Assembly (NCBI GenBank): GCA_947374315.1
Contig: CANCBK010000077.1
Location: 1 to 7,375, forward strand
Origin: Burkholderiaceae bacterium
Lineage (GTDB): Bacteria; Pseudomonadota; Gammaproteobacteria; Burkholderiales; Burkholderiaceae
Reading direction: 5' to 3'
Length of the DNA: 7,375 bases
Shown here: in pieces, positions 1 to 5,686 of the stretch
How positions within the stretch are numbered: the first letter of the stretch is position 1
Layout: every line of letters begins with the position of its first letter
Program-made: the position numbers and the translations under genes
The notes under the pieces: model-generated
Databases searched by the model: none
The model's input: only the letters and a program-made list of their open reading frames with translations
Told to the model about the DNA's origin: nothing

Positions 1-31
1 CTTGGAGACGTAAGCTCTAGTAGGCTTTACA

Positions 32-1132
32 TTAGATCGTCGGATAGTCGGTATATCCGATCTCCGCTCCACCATAGAAGGTTGTACGGTCATAAGCATT
101 GAGAGGTACGCCCTGCTTAAAACGCTCCGCCAGATCTGGATTGGAGATATATAGGCGGCCATAAGCGATTGCATCAGCTAAGCCAGCCTCTAATGTCGCC
201 TCACCCATCGCCTGGTCATATCCACCAGCACTAATGAATTTACCTTGATAGGCTGCTCGGAAAATCTCTGAAGTAATGGGAGCCCCTTCACTCACTTGAT
301 CATTACCGCCGGCACTAGTGGAACGCGGCTCAATCATATGTATATAGGCCAACTGATAACCATTGAGTTTTTGAATCGCCGCATCAAATAAGGCAATCGG
401 GTCGCTGTCGCTCATATCATTAAAGCTACCGTATGGCGATAAGCGAACCCCAATACGATCGCTTGAGAAAACCTGAGCAACGGATTCAATTACCTCACCC
501 AATAGACGTAAGCGATTTTCTACAGAGCCACCATACTGGTCATTACGTTGATTGGTTTTATCTTGCAAGAACTGGTCCAATAAATAACCATTCGCAGCAT
601 GAATTTCGACGCCATCAAAGCCAGCGGCCTTGGCATTTACTGCCGCCACTTCAAACTCCTTTAAAACCCGAGCAATATCTTCAGCAGTCATTGCCTTAGG
701 AGTTTCGTAATCATGCAGCTTCCAATCGGCACCATAAGTTTGACCAGCCGCAGCAATAGCCGACGGCGCTTCTGGGGCGCCCTGCTCTGGATGCAGGGAT
801 GAATGCGATATACGGCCTACATGCCATAACTGGGCAACAATCTTGCCGCCCATGGCGTGGACAGCCTCAACAATCTCTTTCCATGCCGCGGTTTGCTCTG
901 GAGAATAAATTCCAGGTGTTGCTGGATAGCCTTTAGCCAAAGGAGAGATTTGAGTTGCCTCGCTAATAATGAGGCCCGCACCCGCTCTTTGTGCGTAATA
1001 AATTTTAGCTAGTGGATTAGGAACATCGCCATCAATGGCGCGCATTCGAGTTAAAGGCGCCATGACCAGGCGATTTTTTAATTCGATCGACCCGAGCTTA
1101 ACGGGGGTAAACATGATTTCTTTTCCGGACAT
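32..1132 (-). CDS. nemA: Old Yellow Enzyme family alkene reductase (NADH:flavin oxidoreductase, NemA-like)
   Basis: A 366-residue FMN-dependent TIM-barrel ene-reductase, close to the usual length of NemA (about 365). Enzymes of this family use NAD(P)H to reduce activated C=C bonds and nitro groups, for example N-ethylmaleimide and nitrate esters, in the cytosol. Visible signatures are MAPLTR at 24-29 (flavin-contacting Thr27), QLWHVGR at 101-107, and HAANGY at 178-183, giving the His178/Asn181 substrate pair and the Tyr183 proton donor. After these come DQYGGSVENR at 198-207, Arg230, and the phosphate-binding segments SAGG at 301-304 and YGR at 324-326. The first ATG has an AGAAAGAG ribosome site 4 nt upstream. 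Met7 is a possible alternative start, because homologues often begin near MFTPVKLG. The gene lies 80 bp downstream of oxyR on the same strand, so co-transcription is possible. The physiological substrate cannot be read from the sequence; the nemA symbol is by family resemblance. Confidence 0.9.
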   Translation of the reverse strand: MSGKEIMFTPVKLGSIELKNRLVMAPLTRMRAIDGDVPNPLAKIYYAQRAGAGLIISEATQISPLAKGYPATPGIYSPEQTAAWKEIVEAVHAMGGKIVAQLWHVGRISHSSLHPEQGAPEAPSAIAAAGQTYGADWKLHDYETPKAMTAEDIARVLKEFEVAAVNAKAAGFDGVEIHAANGYLLDQFLQDKTNQRNDQYGGSVENRLRLLGEVIESVAQVFSSDRIGVRLSPYGSFNDMSDSDPIALFDAAIQKLNGYQLAYIHMIEPRSTSAGGNDQVSEGAPITSEIFRAAYQGKFISAGGYDQAMGEATLEAGLADAIAYGRLYISNPDLAERFKQGVPLNAYDRTTFYGGAEIGYTDYPTI

Positions 1133-1180
1133 AACACTCTTTCTGATTGGCGCTCATGAAACTACTTAATCCGCCACTGT

Positions 1181-1203
1181 AGCAAGAACAACTCATTCTT
1201 GCT
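1181..1203. repeat. 8-bp inverted repeat between oxyR and the ene-reductase gene
   Basis: AGCAAGAA and TTCTTGCT form a perfect 8-bp stem with a 7-nt loop, 10 bp beyond the oxyR stop codon. On the transcribed minus strand no T-run follows, so it is a poor intrinsic terminator. It could be an RNA hairpin trimming read-through, or an operator for the ene-reductase. The structure is seen directly; the role is unknown. Confidence 0.5.
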
Positions 1204-1215
1204 GGGAACAACTCA
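1186..1215. repeat. 10-bp direct repeat GAACAACTCA, two copies
   Basis: GAACAACTCA occurs at 1186-1195 and again at 1206-1215, exactly 20 bp apart. The second copy contains the oxyR stop codon, and the first overlaps the loop of the inverted repeat at 1181-1203. The 20-bp period (about two helical turns) would suit a dimeric protein site but could equally be a small local duplication. Confidence 0.45.
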
Positions 1216-2160
1216 ATCCTGACGCAGGCCTTTGACTGCTGCGCGACCAATATCAATACCCCTCCTGAAACGCTCCTCAATGCAATCTGAAAAAGCATGA
1301 AACTCTTCAAGGTGGGCGGTGGAAGACCGTGCCACTAAGGCAATAATGCGCTTAGGTGCAGGCGGAGCAAGCGGGCGTGCCACCAAACTGGTGCCATTCA
1401 ACAAGCCTCCTCTAACAGCCATCTCCGGCAATAATGCAATACCCATGCCAGATTCCACCATCTGTAAGAGTGTTAAGAGGCTTGTTGCCTCCATACCATC
1501 CGCCTTACGAATATCCGAGCGTTTGCAGGCCTGCAGGGTATGCTCTCTTAAACAGTGCCCCTCTTCCAGCAAGAGCAATCTCTCAGCCATTTTGGCCGGT
1601 AGATGAATCTCCTTACCCTTCAAGGCAGGGTCATCTTCCCCGGCAACCAACCAAAACTCATCATCAAATAATTCCTTTACCAATAAGCCAGTAGTTTCAT
1701 AAGGCAAGGCAATTAGAATGAAATCCAATTGATGCTCAGCGAGTCTGGTCAAAAGATTGGCTGTGAGATCCTCACGCAAAGCAATTTTTAAATCAGGAAA
1801 GCGCGTCCGAATATCAGGCAATACATTCGGCAATAAGAATGGTGCAATTGTAGGAATTACACCAAGTCGGATTGTTCCAGCCATCGGCTTACCAGCAGCA
1901 TCCGCATATTCGACTAGATCTTCGGCTGCAGCCAAAATAAGCTTTGCCCTTTCTAGAACCTCCAGCCCAACAGGGGTGATCGCCACATTTTGCCGATCTC
2001 TTTCCACTAAGCGAATACCAAGACCATCCTCAAGCTCCTTTAAGCCAGCGCTCAAGGTAGACTGCCCCACAAAACAGAGCTCTGCAGCACGCGTGAAGTT
2101 CAGCTCCCGGGCAATAGCCACAAAATAGCGGAGCTGGCGTAGTGAAGGTAGTGCAGGCAT
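1213..2160 (-). CDS. oxyR: OxyR, hydrogen-peroxide-sensing LysR-type transcriptional regulator
   Basis: A 315-residue LysR-family regulator. The N-terminal winged helix-turn-helix covers about residues 5-65, with the typical LRQLRYFVAIA start and the recognition helix around 31-50. The inducer-binding domain begins near residue 95 (GTIRLGVIPTIAP). The deciding feature is the segment GHCLRE at 201-206 followed by a second cysteine. Cys203 and Cys212 are nine positions apart, exactly as Cys199 and Cys208 of E. coli OxyR, and LLP follows near 243. This makes it a true peroxide sensor rather than a generic LysR protein. The ribosome site is weak: AGGGA about 12 nt before the ATG. It is transcribed away from rubrerythrin across a 140-bp AT-rich gap, the usual layout for a LysR regulator and its target, and towards the ene-reductase. 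Regulation of both neighbours is inference from position. Confidence 0.95.
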   Translation of the reverse strand: MPALPSLRQLRYFVAIARELNFTRAAELCFVGQSTLSAGLKELEDGLGIRLVERDRQNVAITPVGLEVLERAKLILAAAEDLVEYADAAGKPMAGTIRLGVIPTIAPFLLPNVLPDIRTRFPDLKIALREDLTANLLTRLAEHQLDFILIALPYETTGLLVKELFDDEFWLVAGEDDPALKGKEIHLPAKMAERLLLLEEGHCLREHTLQACKRSDIRKADGMEATSLLTLLQMVESGMGIALLPEMAVRGGLLNGTSLVARPLAPPAPKRIIALVARSSTAHLEEFHAFSDCIEERFRRGIDIGRAAVKGLRQD

Positions 2161-2176
2161 ATTCTTAAAATGTCCC

Positions 2177-2217
2177 TATAATCAATTTATTAGATAAATA
2201 ATATCATTATTATTTAT
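2177..2217. promoter_or_regulatory. AT-rich dyads in the oxyR/rubrerythrin divergent region (candidate OxyR operator)
   Basis: Two dyads lie side by side. ATAAATAAT at 2194-2202 and ATTATTTAT at 2209-2217 are a perfect 9-bp inverted repeat with a 6-bp spacer. TAAT at 2179-2182 and ATTA at 2189-2192 flank a central AATT. Their centres are 20 bp apart. OxyR binds as a tetramer to two adjacent dyads (22 bp apart in the E. coli consensus, ATAG-N7-CTAT twice). The match to that consensus is only approximate, so the assignment rests mainly on position upstream of the rubrerythrin promoter and near the oxyR start. Confidence 0.45.
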
Positions 2218-2246
2218 TGGACTGATTAAGCCTAAGGGCTCAGAAT
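2217..2246 (+). promoter_or_regulatory. Candidate sigma-70 promoter for the rubrerythrin operon
   Basis: TTGGAC at 2217-2222 resembles a -35 box and CAGAAT at 2241-2246 a -10 box (4 of 6 matches), with 18 bp between. The dyad at 2194-2217 abuts the -35 box, where an activator such as OxyR normally contacts RNA polymerase. The implied leader is about 48 nt. The weak -10 box fits an activator-dependent promoter, but no transcript start is known. Confidence 0.35.
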
Positions 2247-2300
2247 TCATGTCATAGCAATTTAAAGCTACTGAGCAACCAAATATAGAGGAATAAAAAA

Positions 2301-2807
2301 ATGGCACGTCCAGAAATCAAAACCATTCAAAACTTGGAATCGGCATTTGCAGGTGAATCTATGGCGCATATCAAGTATCGTTACTTTGCCAAATTAGCTC
2401 GGGCTGCTGGCGACATTGAGACTGCTGAAATTTTCGAGGCAACAGCCGATCAAGAAGTAATGCATGCCTTTGGCCACCTAGACTTACTCTACCCTGCCAG
2501 CAAAATTACACCAGTCCGCGCCTTGGAAATCGCGATTGAAGGTGAAACTTATGAATACACTGAAATGTATCCCTCCTTCCGAAAAACAGCAGTGGATGAA
2601 GGCAATGCTGCTGCGGTAGCCGAAATTGATGAACAAATTACTGAATCAAAAGAACATGCAGAACAATTTCAAGCCATGTTGTCAAAAGCGGCGAAACGCT
2701 TTGCTGCTTTAGCGAATGTGGAAGAGCGTCACGCAAATCACTATAAAAAAGCGTTAGAAAAAGCGAAAGAATTTACTAACCAGCAAGCGAATTTAGAAAC
2801 AAATTGA
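2301..2807 (+). CDS. rbr: Rubrerythrin (diiron domain only, no C-terminal rubredoxin domain)
   Basis: A 168-residue ferritin-like four-helix protein of the rubrerythrin family, a cytosolic non-haem diiron peroxidase that reduces hydrogen peroxide to water. The expected ligands are visible: Glu19 (in AGES), Glu52 and His55 (QEVMH), Glu82 and Glu85 (GETYEYTEMYP), and Glu141 with His144 (VEERH). Classical rubrerythrins carry a C-terminal rubredoxin domain with two CxxC motifs. This one stops about 20 residues after the last ligand and contains no cysteine. That missing electron-donor domain is encoded separately by the next gene, 41 bp downstream. An AGAGG ribosome site sits 9 nt before the ATG. 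Divergence from oxyR suggests peroxide induction (inference). Confidence 0.93.
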   Translation: MARPEIKTIQNLESAFAGESMAHIKYRYFAKLARAAGDIETAEIFEATADQEVMHAFGHLDLLYPASKITPVRALEIAIEGETYEYTEMYPSFRKTAVDEGNAAAVAEIDEQITESKEHAEQFQAMLSKAAKRFAALANVEERHANHYKKALEKAKEFTNQQANLETN

Positions 2808-2837
2808 AATTAAATTTAAACTCATCAAATACTTTTT

Positions 2838-2842
2838 AAGGA
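2838..2842 (+). promoter_or_regulatory. Ribosome binding site of the rubredoxin gene
   Basis: AAGGA lies 6 nt before the ATG at 2849. It supports a real start for this very short gene within the 41-bp gap after rubrerythrin. Confidence 0.7.
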
Positions 2843-2848
2843 AATATC

Positions 2849-3016
2849 ATGAAATCATGGCAATGTATCGTATGCGGCTTTATCTATGACGAAGCAACAG
2901 GCTTGCCCGAAGACGGCATCGCTGCTGGTACGGCTTGGAGCGATATCCCAGAAGATTGGGAGTGCCCCGACTGTGGCGTAGCGAAATCTGACTTTGAAAT
3001 GGTTCAGATCTCTTAA
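2849..3016 (+). CDS. rubA: Rubredoxin (55 residues)
   Basis: A complete 55-residue rubredoxin, short enough to be missed by length-filtered gene finding. It begins [15 protein letters not shown] and has the two knuckles that bind one iron through four cysteine thiolates: Cys6/Cys9 (CIVCG) and Cys39/Cys42 (CPDCG). Also typical are GIAAGTAW at 23-30 and the aromatic residues Tyr13, Trp37 and Phe49 of the core. Rubredoxins are one-electron carriers in the cytosol. With rubrerythrin just upstream and rubredoxin reductase 67 bp downstream, it most likely carries electrons from the reductase to rubrerythrin. Supplying an alkane hydroxylase is the classical alternative, but no such gene is in this window. 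Confidence 0.95.
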   Translation: MKSWQCIVCGFIYDEATGLPEDGIAAGTAWSDIPEDWECPDCGVAKSDFEMVQIS

Positions 3017-3070
3017 TTCAATATCTGTCGCCCGTCTCAAATCTTTAATATATAAACTAAACGCATTACT

Positions 3071-3076
3071 AGGGAG
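3071..3076 (+). promoter_or_regulatory. Ribosome binding site deciding a TTG start for rubredoxin reductase
   Basis: AGGGAG is followed by 7 nt and then TTG at 3084, in frame with the reductase. The only upstream in-frame ATG (2994) lies inside rubredoxin and would add 30 residues that do not look like part of the family. Confidence 0.65.
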
Positions 3077-3083
3077 CCCAGCT

Positions 3084-4253
3084 TTGGATCACAATCATCA
3101 ACAATCTCAATCAGCCATCGTTATTATCGGTAGCGGATTAGCTGGGTATACCGTCATTCGTGAGATTCGCAAACTCGATAAGACCATCCCCATCACATTA
3201 GTAACCCGCGAGCCAGGCTACTTTTATTCAAAGCCAATGCTCTCTACAGCCCTAGCAAGCAATAAGACTGCCGATCAGCTTGTTTCAAGCAATGCGGATG
3301 CTATGGCAACTCAACTAGAAATTACCATTCTGGGTGATGCCGATGTATCAGCCATTGATATTCACTCCCAAGCTATTGAGACTTCAAAAGGAAAGCTGTC
3401 TTACGGAAAATTAGTTTTGGGCTTAGGTGCAGATCAGATTCGCATCCCACTGCAAGGCAATGCCGCTCACGAAGTCATCACCGTCAATGATTTAGAGGAA
3501 TACACGAAGTTTCGTCAATCTATTGAAGGCAAGAAGCGGGTTGCGATTCTAGGCGCAGGGCTGATTGGCTGTGAGTTCGCGAATGATCTCGTGTTGGGAT
3601 CTTATGAGGTTGATGTCATTGATTTAGCGCCACAAGCCTTGGGTCGCCTACTTCCCGAGGCTGCTGCGCAAGCGCTTGAAGCCAAATTAAGCGAAGCTGG
3701 CGTGCGCTGGCATTTCGGCACTACAGTTCAGTCAATCGACCGCAAGGGGGATAAATTAGAAATTGCTCTAGCGAACGGATCAGTGATTGCAAGCGATGTA
3801 CTTTTGTCAGCAGTAGGATTAAGACCTAGACTCGACCTAGCCAAAGCCGCAGGCATTTCAACTAATATTGGCATCCAAGTAAATCGCCAACTAGAAACCA
3901 ATGCAAAGAATGTCTATGCTATCGGAGACTGCGCCGAAGTGGAGGGCTTGATCTTGCCTTATGTAATGCCCATCATGCAGGCAGCACGCGCTTTAGCTCC
4001 TACCCTGCTCGGCCAAGCAGGTGCCCTCGCCTACCCCGCTATGCCAGTGATGGTCAAAACACCCGCCCTCCCGACGATCGTTTCGCCGCCAGCAACAGGT
4101 TCAGTCGGTGAATGGAAAATTCATCCGATTGAAGGTGGCATGGAGGCTCGGTTTGAGTCTCCCGAAGGTAGCTTACTCGGATTTGCACTGCTTGGCACTG
4201 CGACGGCCCAACGCGGGGCACTAACAAAAGAATTGCCACCAATACTGCAGTAA
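3084..4253 (+). CDS. rubB: Rubredoxin reductase, FAD-dependent NAD(P)H oxidoreductase
   Basis: A 389-residue two-dinucleotide-fold flavoprotein, close to the usual 380-395 residues of rubredoxin-NAD reductases (AlkT/RubB type). It moves electrons from NAD(P)H through FAD to rubredoxin. Numbered from the TTG start, the FAD Rossmann motif IVIIGSGLAG is at 12-21, the NAD(P)H motif AILGAGLIG at 154-162, and the second FAD motif VYAIGDCA at 277-284. The N-terminal YSKPMLS (about 48-54) is typical of this subgroup. The TTG start is chosen because AGGGAG precedes it by 7 nt and the Rossmann fold begins about 11 residues later; the in-frame ATG at 2994 overlaps the end of rubredoxin. It is the third gene of the rubrerythrin-rubredoxin-reductase cluster and supplies the electron source of the peroxidase chain. 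A related ferredoxin reductase is the alternative, less likely beside rubredoxin. Confidence 0.9.
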   Translation: MDHNHQQSQSAIVIIGSGLAGYTVIREIRKLDKTIPITLVTREPGYFYSKPMLSTALASNKTADQLVSSNADAMATQLEITILGDADVSAIDIHSQAIETSKGKLSYGKLVLGLGADQIRIPLQGNAAHEVITVNDLEEYTKFRQSIEGKKRVAILGAGLIGCEFANDLVLGSYEVDVIDLAPQALGRLLPEAAAQALEAKLSEAGVRWHFGTTVQSIDRKGDKLEIALANGSVIASDVLLSAVGLRPRLDLAKAAGISTNIGIQVNRQLETNAKNVYAIGDCAEVEGLILPYVMPIMQAARALAPTLLGQAGALAYPAMPVMVKTPALPTIVSPPATGSVGEWKIHPIEGGMEARFESPEGSLLGFALLGTATAQRGALTKELPPILQ

Positions 4254-4281
4254 TTTTGGATTAGTAGCGTGACAAATAAGA

Positions 4282-4305
4282 AAGGGCCTGCAATTGCAGG
4301 CCCTT
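4282..4305. terminator. Bidirectional intrinsic terminator between convergent operons
   Basis: AAGGGCCTGC and GCAGGCCCTT form a perfect, GC-rich 10-bp stem with an AATT loop, 28 bp beyond the reductase stop and 22 bp beyond the stop of the opposing membrane-protein gene. Read on the minus strand it is followed by TTCTTATTT, a good U-rich tract. Read on the plus strand the tail is shorter (CTCAT). It probably stops both operons, the minus-strand one more strongly. Confidence 0.85.
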
Positions 4306-4327
4306 CTCATAAGCTAAATCGGTTTAC

Positions 4328-4921
4328 TTAAGAAACAATAACAAACCAAGTGGTGTTGTGAGACTGAGCCACCATCAAGAACAACATTGGTATGGAAAGC
4401 ATGGTGTTCAAGCGTGAAGTCAACATTGCAATCCGCGCTGATTTTGCTTTTACATCGGCCTCAACCACAACGATACCTAAGGCGCGCTTCTGGTTTGGCC
4501 AAATAATGAACCAAACATTGAGAGCCATTACCAACGCAATCCACATACCTAAACCAATAGCTCGGTAAGGAGCTTGCAATGTAAATGCTTGATGCGCGTA
4601 ACCATTTAACACTGAAAGAATCAGACCGCTCACTACAGTGAACAATGCCGCCCAACGAAACCAAAATAAAGCCGCTGGAGCAATGACTTTGCCAATGGCT
4701 GGCTTTTGCTCATCAGGGATTTTTGACATGGAAGGAATCTGCACAAAATTGAAATACCAGAGCAAGCCAATCCACATAATGCCAACCATGACGTGAATCC
4801 AGCGAAATACAAAAGGTAATTCAATGGAGCTAAGGTTCGCACCTAAGGCCAAAATAATCAGGGCGAGAAGCACGAAACCAGCTAAAACCGTGCGCCCTAA
4901 TGAGGTAAGGATGGATGTCAT
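4328..4921 (-). CDS. PuuD-family (urate oxidase N-terminal domain) integral membrane protein, short form
   Basis: A 197-residue inner-membrane protein. It has about five hydrophobic segments, near residues 10-28, 36-58, 80-104, 120-141 and 168-187. The phrases RWIHVMVGIMWIGLLWYFNF (40-59), FWFRWAALFTVVSGLIL (86-102), NVWFIIWPNQ (135-144) and LNTMLSIPMLF (171-181) match the membrane domain of the cytochrome c-linked urate hydroxylase PuuD. Full PuuD is roughly twice this length and ends in a cytochrome c domain. This protein lacks that domain and has no CxxCH motif. No purine-degradation gene is nearby, so urate oxidation is doubtful. His43, His110 and His188 are candidate haem ligands. It begins 37 bp after the sodB stop, with an AAGGA ribosome site 7 nt before the ATG, so it is probably co-transcribed with sodB. 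Family is fairly sure; function is unknown. Confidence 0.8.
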   Translation of the reverse strand: MTSILTSLGRTVLAGFVLLALIILALGANLSSIELPFVFRWIHVMVGIMWIGLLWYFNFVQIPSMSKIPDEQKPAIGKVIAPAALFWFRWAALFTVVSGLILSVLNGYAHQAFTLQAPYRAIGLGMWIALVMALNVWFIIWPNQKRALGIVVVEADVKAKSARIAMLTSRLNTMLSIPMLFLMVAQSHNTTWFVIVS

Positions 4922-4958
4922 AAAAAAGTCCTTAAAGGAGCAGGAGTCAATTTAAAGG

Positions 4959-5537
4959 TTAAGAAAAATTCTTACCTGCGAAATCCCAATTCACTACGTT
5001 CCAAAAATTCTCAAGGTACTTTGGGCGAGCATTGCGAGTATCAATGTAATAGGCATGCTCCCAAACATCACAAGTCATCAATGGAGTTGCATCTGTCGTG
5101 AATGGTGTGGCCGCATTACTTGTCGAAACTAAATCGAGGCTACCATCTGCCTTCTTCACCAGCCAAGCCCAGCCTGAACCGAAGGTGCCAACCGCACACT
5201 TAGCAAACTCTTCTTTAAATTTATCAAAAGAGCCCCATTTTGCAACAATGGCATCAGCCAATGGGCCGGTAGGTGTGCCGCCGCCATTTGGCTTCATGCT
5301 ATTCCAATAAAAGGTATGGTTCCATACTTGTGCTGCATTATTGAAAACACCACCAGCAGATTTTTTAACAATCTCATCTAAGGAAGCATTTTCAAACTCA
5401 GTGCCTTTGATCAAATTATTTAAATTTGTAACATAAGCCTGATGATGTTTACCATAGTGAAACTCAAGGGTTTCTTTGGAGATAAATGGTGCAAGAGCAT
5501 CTAATGCGTAAGGTAACTGGGGTAATGTGTGTTCCAT
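4959..5537 (-). CDS. sodB: Iron superoxide dismutase SodB
   Basis: A 192-residue Fe/Mn-family superoxide dismutase of normal SodB length, converting superoxide to oxygen and hydrogen peroxide in the cytosol. Metal ligands are His27 (FHYGKHH), His74 (WNHTFYW), and Asp157 with His161 (DVWEHAYY). The segment [13 protein letters not shown], with Gln70 in the second shell, and FGSGWAWL at 119-126 point to the iron rather than the manganese form. There is no signal peptide. An AAGGA ribosome site lies 6 nt before the ATG. The PuuD-like membrane protein follows after 37 bp on the same strand. SodB produces the hydrogen peroxide that the convergent rubrerythrin chain could remove. Confidence 0.97.
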   Translation of the reverse strand: MEHTLPQLPYALDALAPFISKETLEFHYGKHHQAYVTNLNNLIKGTEFENASLDEIVKKSAGGVFNNAAQVWNHTFYWNSMKPNGGGTPTGPLADAIVAKWGSFDKFKEEFAKCAVGTFGSGWAWLVKKADGSLDLVSTSNAATPFTTDATPLMTCDVWEHAYYIDTRNARPKYLENFWNVVNWDFAGKNFS

Positions 5538-5566
5538 CTTTTTTCCTTGTAAGACGTATTAATGGG

Positions 5567-5600
5567 TAACTATAGAAGCCATATTCGCCCTAACTATAGA
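5567..5600. repeat. 10-bp direct repeat TAACTATAGA in the sodB promoter region
   Basis: TAACTATAGA occurs at 5567-5576 and 5591-5600, with a 24-bp period, 31-63 bp before the sodB start. On the sodB strand each copy reads TCTATAGTTA and contains TATAGT, a good -10 box (5 of 6). The pair may be two alternative -10 elements, or a regulator site overlapping the promoter. No convincing -35 box could be fixed. Confidence 0.45.
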
Positions 5601-5666
5601 CGATTCTGGCATTTTTGTTTGAGCGTGGGAAAGCAGAAGTCTGAGCTCAACCCCCGCCCAGCTTGC

Positions 5667-5686
5667 TTACTGAGCTTTACTGAGCT
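5667..5686. repeat. 10-bp tandem duplication spanning the hydroxybutyrate dehydrogenase stop codon
   Basis: TTACTGAGCT is present twice in direct succession (5667-5676 and 5677-5686). The second copy encodes the last codons and TAA stop of the dehydrogenase; the first is a duplicate just beyond the stop. It looks like a small slippage duplication with no effect on the protein. A related CTGAGCT lies at 5641-5647. Confidence 0.5.

Noticed and set aside
10..30. Imperfect hairpin (GTAAGC / GCTTTAC) just beyond the ene-reductase stop codon
   Set aside because: Six base pairs with a bulge and no U-tract visible on the transcribed strand; too weak to call a terminator, and the window ends here.
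1098..1310. 70-codon minus-strand frame spanning the end of oxyR and the start of the ene-reductase
   Set aside because: Out of frame with both real genes and without family features.
2177..2182. Perfect TATAAT on the plus strand as a -10 box for rubrerythrin
   Set aside because: No reasonable -35 box lies 16-18 bp upstream, which would fall inside oxyR, and the leader would be over 110 nt; the candidate at 2217-2246 is better placed.
2855..3040. 61-codon minus-strand open frame
   Set aside because: It is antisense to the clear rubredoxin gene with its four cysteine ligands.
2994..3083. N-terminal 30-residue extension of the rubredoxin reductase from the ATG at 2994
   Set aside because: It overlaps the rubredoxin coding end, has no ribosome site of note and no family similarity; the TTG at 3084 has a good ribosome site and the expected distance to the FAD motif.
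4328..4921. Calling the membrane protein a working urate hydroxylase
   Set aside because: The cytochrome c domain of PuuD is absent and no purine-degradation genes are visible; only family membership is supported.
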